Part shown: positions 61,380 through 64,000 of the stretch, piece after piece
Layout: each line of letters starts with the position of its first letter
Position numbering within the stretch: position 1 is the first letter of the stretch
Assembly: GCF_000423585.1 (NCBI RefSeq)
Contig: NZ_AUIG01000008.1
Span: 62,001-126,000, forward strand
DNA: 64,000 bases
Direction of reading: 5' to 3'
Origin: Salinimicrobium xinjiangense DSM 19287
GTDB taxonomy: Bacteria > Bacteroidota > Bacteroidia > Flavobacteriales > Flavobacteriaceae
Notes under the pieces: model-generated
What the model was told of the DNA's origin: nothing
The model's input: only the letters and a program-made list of their open reading frames with translations
Databases searched by the model: none
Position numbers and translations under genes: made by a program

Positions 61380-62375
61380 ATGAGTACTTATGAAGCGGCC
61401 GATGACCGCTATGAAAAAATGGAATACCGGCGTTGTGGAAAGAGCGGCATTAATCTACCCCTGCTTTCTCTTGGTTTATGGCATAACTTTGGAGATACCA
61501 CCAGCTTTGAAAATTCAAGACAATTACTCCGTACCGCCTTTGACAACGGGATCACCCACTTTGATCTGGCTAATAATTACGGGCCACCATATGGATCGGC
61601 AGAAACAAACTTCGGAAAGATCTTTAAGGAAGATTTCAAGCCTTACCGGGATGAACTCCTGATTTCTACTAAAGCCGGCTGGGATATGTGGCCGGGACCT
61701 TACGGCAACTTTGGTTCCCGTAAATATCTAATCGCCAGTCTTGATCAATCCCTGCAAAGGATGGGACTGGATTATGTTGACATTTTTTATCACCACCGGC
61801 CAGATCCTGACACTCCCCTTGAGGAGACTATGGGGGCATTGGACCAGATCGTAAGGCAGGGGAAAGCTTTGTACGTAGGTATCTCTCAATATTCTGCCGG
61901 ACAAACTGCTAAGGCAGCAGATATCCTTCGAAGCATGGGAACTCCTATCCTGATACATCAGCCCCGCTACAATATGCTCGACAGATGGGTGGAAGATGGG
62001 CTTCTTGATACGCTTGAAAGAGAAGGTTTGGGAAGTATTGTGTTCTCACCCCTGGAACAGGGAATTCTCACCTCAAAATATCTTAAAGGGATTCCGGAAG
62101 ATTCCCGAGCAGCAATTGAAGGTGGGTACCTCGACCAGAACAATTTAACACCACAGCTTCTGGAGCAGGTAAAAGAACTAAACGAAATAGCTGCAAATCG
62201 GGGTCAATCTCTTGCGCAAATGGCCATTGCCTGGCTGTTAAAGGATAAGAGGGTAACTTCTGTTCTAATTGGAGTAAGCCGTATATCTCAATTAGAAGAT
62301 AATATAGCAGGATTAAAAAACCTGCACTTCGAAAAGCAAGAGCTGGAAAGGATAGAAGCTATTTTAAAGAAATAG
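61380..62375 (+). CDS. Aldo/keto reductase (glyceraldehyde 3-phosphate reductase-like, YghZ type)
   Basis: A 331-residue enzyme of the AKR14/KCNAB-like group. Asp and Tyr occur in HFDLANNYGPPYGSAE, Lys in ISTKAGWDMWPGPYG and His in IFYHHRPDPDTPLEETMG. The N-terminal MEYRRCGKSGINLPLLSLG and the GWDMWPGPYG loop are characteristic of YghZ, which reduces L-glyceraldehyde 3-phosphate and other aldehydes. It starts one base after the CE2-like stop, and its last 12 bp overlap the convergent UxaE gene. Its role in the xylan context is not established. Confidence 0.85.
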   Translation: MSTYEAADDRYEKMEYRRCGKSGINLPLLSLGLWHNFGDTTSFENSRQLLRTAFDNGITHFDLANNYGPPYGSAETNFGKIFKEDFKPYRDELLISTKAGWDMWPGPYGNFGSRKYLIASLDQSLQRMGLDYVDIFYHHRPDPDTPLEETMGALDQIVRQGKALYVGISQYSAGQTAKAADILRSMGTPILIHQPRYNMLDRWVEDGLLDTLEREGLGSIVFSPLEQGILTSKYLKGIPEDSRAAIEGGYLDQNNLTPQLLEQVKELNEIAANRGQSLAQMAIAWLLKDKRVTSVLIGVSRISQLEDNIAGLKNLHFEKQELERIEAILKK

Positions 62376-63602
62376 AGGCGCTAAATGTTTTCGGTACAGA
62401 TTATCAGTAACATTTTCTTCGATCTGTGCTCTATACCTCTCTAAAAGGGGATAAAACTGCTCCCCTTTTTCTGCCGCTATTTTATAAGCAGTATGAAGCA
62501 ACTGCCTGAAATGAGGGTTGTAGTCATGTGAATTCTGCTCATGACGGAGCGCGGCTGCAAATTCTTTTCCGGAAGAGAGATCTTCCGGAGCCGGAAGTTG
62601 TGATCTTTCTATTGCTAAAACTGACTTATAATTTTCCGTCAGTTCATCATAGCGATCCAATGCCTCCCTGTATAGGTCCATACTGAAATTAAAACCTTCT
62701 CCTTCATTTTCAGCCAGTCCTATAAGTTCTTCAAGCCAGGTGGTACCGGCGGTTTTTAGATGAAGACCTGCATCGTGCTTTTTAATTAATCTGTTGATTA
62801 CCCGGTAAAGTGAAAATTTATCACTCCCGGTATGTACGCTTAGTTTTAGATCCTTTGGAAGATCAAATTCCTCAACAGCAAATTTCAGCACGAATAAATC
62901 TTCCTCAAATTCCTTTTCAAATCGAGAAATATCACCCACATAATCCACTCCCTTATAGAAGTTGCCGGCAAACTTGGGTGCAATAGTGTTTACAGGTACA
63001 TTGTAATAGGATAAAGCTGCAAGGATAAAGAAAAGTTCCACAGGAGACTGGGAATTTTCCACCTCATCTATAGAAACTTCAATATGTATTTTCTCTTTCT
63101 TGTTCTTTTCAATGTAGGAGTAAACCTCACCGGCATTCTTAATCGCTAAAAGAAACTTATCCAGCATTTCCCGAAGATGGGTTTTAGAAATCTGCATCTT
63201 ATGTTCTATACCGGGAATATTCAACTCTCCCGTATAATCTTTAAAATAAGAAAGAAAATTTTCCTCTTCAGTTGCAGGTGCTTTTTTGCCTATAAATTCG
63301 GCTACATCAATAGTAAAGAAATTGCTCACCGGAAGAAAAGGATCGACAGTTTTAAAATTTATATGGTCTGCATCAACAAAATATGGCTCTTTGAAATCTG
63401 CGGCCTCCACTGCTCTGTCCGCTTCTTCTCTCAGACTTTCCGGACTGCTGCCAACAGTCTCGTGTTCCCGTGCAGACTTATTCCAAACCGGGGTCACCTC
63501 CACTCCCTCCTGTTGGATTCTAATAATGGAATTTAGTTGAGCCCTGCCCTCTTTCCCGAACCTGTCTCCTAATCCAAAAGAATATTTTCCTAATCTGCCC
63601 AT
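62364..63602 (-). CDS. uxaE: Tagaturonate/fructuronate epimerase (UxaE-like)
   Basis: A 412-residue protein resembling the UxaE family, which interconverts D-tagaturonate and D-fructuronate at C4 and connects galacturonate with glucuronate breakdown. The N-terminal GKYSFGLGDRFG and the central metal-site segments HIEVSIDEVENSQSP, APKFAGNFYKGVDYVGD and LSVHTGSDKFSLYRVINRL are as expected. It follows an incoming SDR gene by 11 bp, so it forms a uronate operon that continues out of the window. The family assignment is from memory of motifs, not a search. Confidence 0.75.
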   Translation of the reverse strand: MGRLGKYSFGLGDRFGKEGRAQLNSIIRIQQEGVEVTPVWNKSAREHETVGSSPESLREEADRAVEAADFKEPYFVDADHINFKTVDPFLPVSNFFTIDVAEFIGKKAPATEEENFLSYFKDYTGELNIPGIEHKMQISKTHLREMLDKFLLAIKNAGEVYSYIEKNKKEKIHIEVSIDEVENSQSPVELFFILAALSYYNVPVNTIAPKFAGNFYKGVDYVGDISRFEKEFEEDLFVLKFAVEEFDLPKDLKLSVHTGSDKFSLYRVINRLIKKHDAGLHLKTAGTTWLEELIGLAENEGEGFNFSMDLYREALDRYDELTENYKSVLAIERSQLPAPEDLSSGKEFAAALRHEQNSHDYNPHFRQLLHTAYKIAAEKGEQFYPLLERYRAQIEENVTDNLYRKHLAPLFL

Positions 63603-63613
63603 TTTCTTACTTT

Positions 63614-64000
63614 TTATACTCCACTAAAAGCGCCAAATCCGCCGTCTACAGCTACAACTGTTCCGGTAACGAATGATGATGCATCTCCCGCCAGCCAGTT
63701 GGCTGCCCCCTGAAGTTCTTCGGGTTTTCCAAATCTTTTCATGGGTGTTTGGCCAACAATTGTTTCTCCCCGGGAAGTTAGGCTTCCATCGTCATTCAGC
63801 AAAAGATCGCGATTTTGCTCCCCAATGAAAAATCCAGGGGCAATGGCATTAACCCTTATTCCGTCTCCGTATTTTTGAGCCATCTCTACAGCAAGCCATT
63901 TGGTGAAGTTATCAACTGCCGCCTTTGCGGCAGAATATCCCAGAACTCTGGTAAGTGCCCGCTGTGCAGCAAGGGAAGAGATGTTAATAATACTCCCCTT
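63614..64000 (-). CDS. SDR oxidoreductase, C-terminal part (5' end outside window)
   Basis: The C-terminal ~128 residues of a short-chain dehydrogenase. The frame continues upstream past the window edge. Near the edge the catalytic Ser is in NISSLAAQR and the Tyr/Lys pair in GYSAAKAAVDNFTKW. Then come the GIRVNAIAPGFFIGEQNRDLL loop, the KRFGKPEELQGAANWLA helix and the FVTGTVVAVDGGFGAFSGV tail. It precedes UxaE by 11 bp, so a uronate reductase (D-mannonate oxidoreductase-type SDR) is the likely function. The SDR at 20,336 is a second, different copy. Confidence 0.8.
   Translation of the reverse strand, partial: KGSIINISSLAAQRALTRVLGYSAAKAAVDNFTKWLAVEMAQKYGDGIRVNAIAPGFFIGEQNRDLLLNDDGSLTSRGETIVGQTPMKRFGKPEELQGAANWLAGDASSFVTGTVVAVDGGFGAFSGV

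Noticed and set aside
1-64000. tRNA, rRNA genes, insertion sequences, prophage or integrase genes
   Set aside because: I looked for cloverleaf ends, transposase and integrase motifs and saw none. The locus shows no obvious transfer boundary.

Overview
The window is chromosomal DNA from a marine or soil Bacteroidota, most likely a member of the Flavobacteriaceae in the Gramella/Salegentibacter/Zunongwangia range. This placement is an inference from gene families, not from a search. The evidence is the SusC/SusD pair, a hybrid two-component regulator with a sensor beta-propeller, lipoproteins with Bacteroidota-type lipoboxes, few Shine-Dalgarno sites, and promoter -7 boxes of the TAnnTTTG type, which are perfect upstream of three core genes.

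Positions 1-14,100 are housekeeping DNA. They hold the end of a phosphosugar mutase, an MsbA-like ABC exporter, a three-gene ECF sigma/anti-sigma-like/periplasmic-protein operon, a BNR-repeat lipoprotein, an RsmB/NOP RNA methyltransferase, purL, a class III aminotransferase and a long-chain acyl-CoA ligase. Several perfect rho-independent terminators separate them. The gap after purL is packed with short repeats.

Positions 14,100 to 64,000 form one very large glucuronoxylan-utilisation locus. (a) 14,135-23,278 (minus) is a tight six-gene operon: GH67 alpha-glucuronidase, SDR, mannonate dehydratase, GH10 xylanase, GH115 alpha-glucuronidase, aldo/keto reductase. (b) 23,454-25,661 (plus) is a GH3 beta-xylosidase fired from the same divergent promoter region. 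(c) 26,027-27,949 holds two regulators, one LacI-type and one Nudix-fold. (d) 28,108-35,719 (plus) carries the xylose symporter, xylulokinase, xylose isomerase, a GH43 lipoprotein and a two-domain acetylesterase. (e) 35,950-40,161 is the hybrid two-component sensor. (f) 40,297-48,713 (minus) is the SusC-SusD-surface-glycan-binding-protein-GH10(CBM) outer-membrane operon. (g) 49,645-60,021 (minus) carries three more GH43 enzymes, a third GH10, an aldo/keto reductase, a mutarotase, a split transketolase and a transaldolase. (h) 60,299-64,000 has a CE2-like esterase, an aldo/keto reductase, a UxaE-like uronate epimerase and the start of another uronate-type SDR.

The genes describe one route. Surface GH10 enzymes and binding proteins cut and capture xylan, SusCD imports the oligomers, and GH115/GH67, GH43, GH3 and the esterases strip them to xylose, arabinose, acetate and (methyl)glucuronate. 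XylE/A/B feed xylulose-5-phosphate into the pentose phosphate enzymes encoded alongside, and UxuA, the SDRs and UxaE handle the uronate. The most informative non-coding signals are two families of shared operator-like sites. One is a CAATCGATTG palindrome near the susC, GH67/GH3 and lacI promoters, likely for the LacI protein. The other is a 20-bp motif, 18/20 identical, upstream of xylE and of the transaldolase-transketolase operon, likely for the Nudix regulator. Together they suggest a three-regulator circuit (LacI, Nudix, hybrid two-component) wiring depolymerisation to the pentose phosphate pathway.
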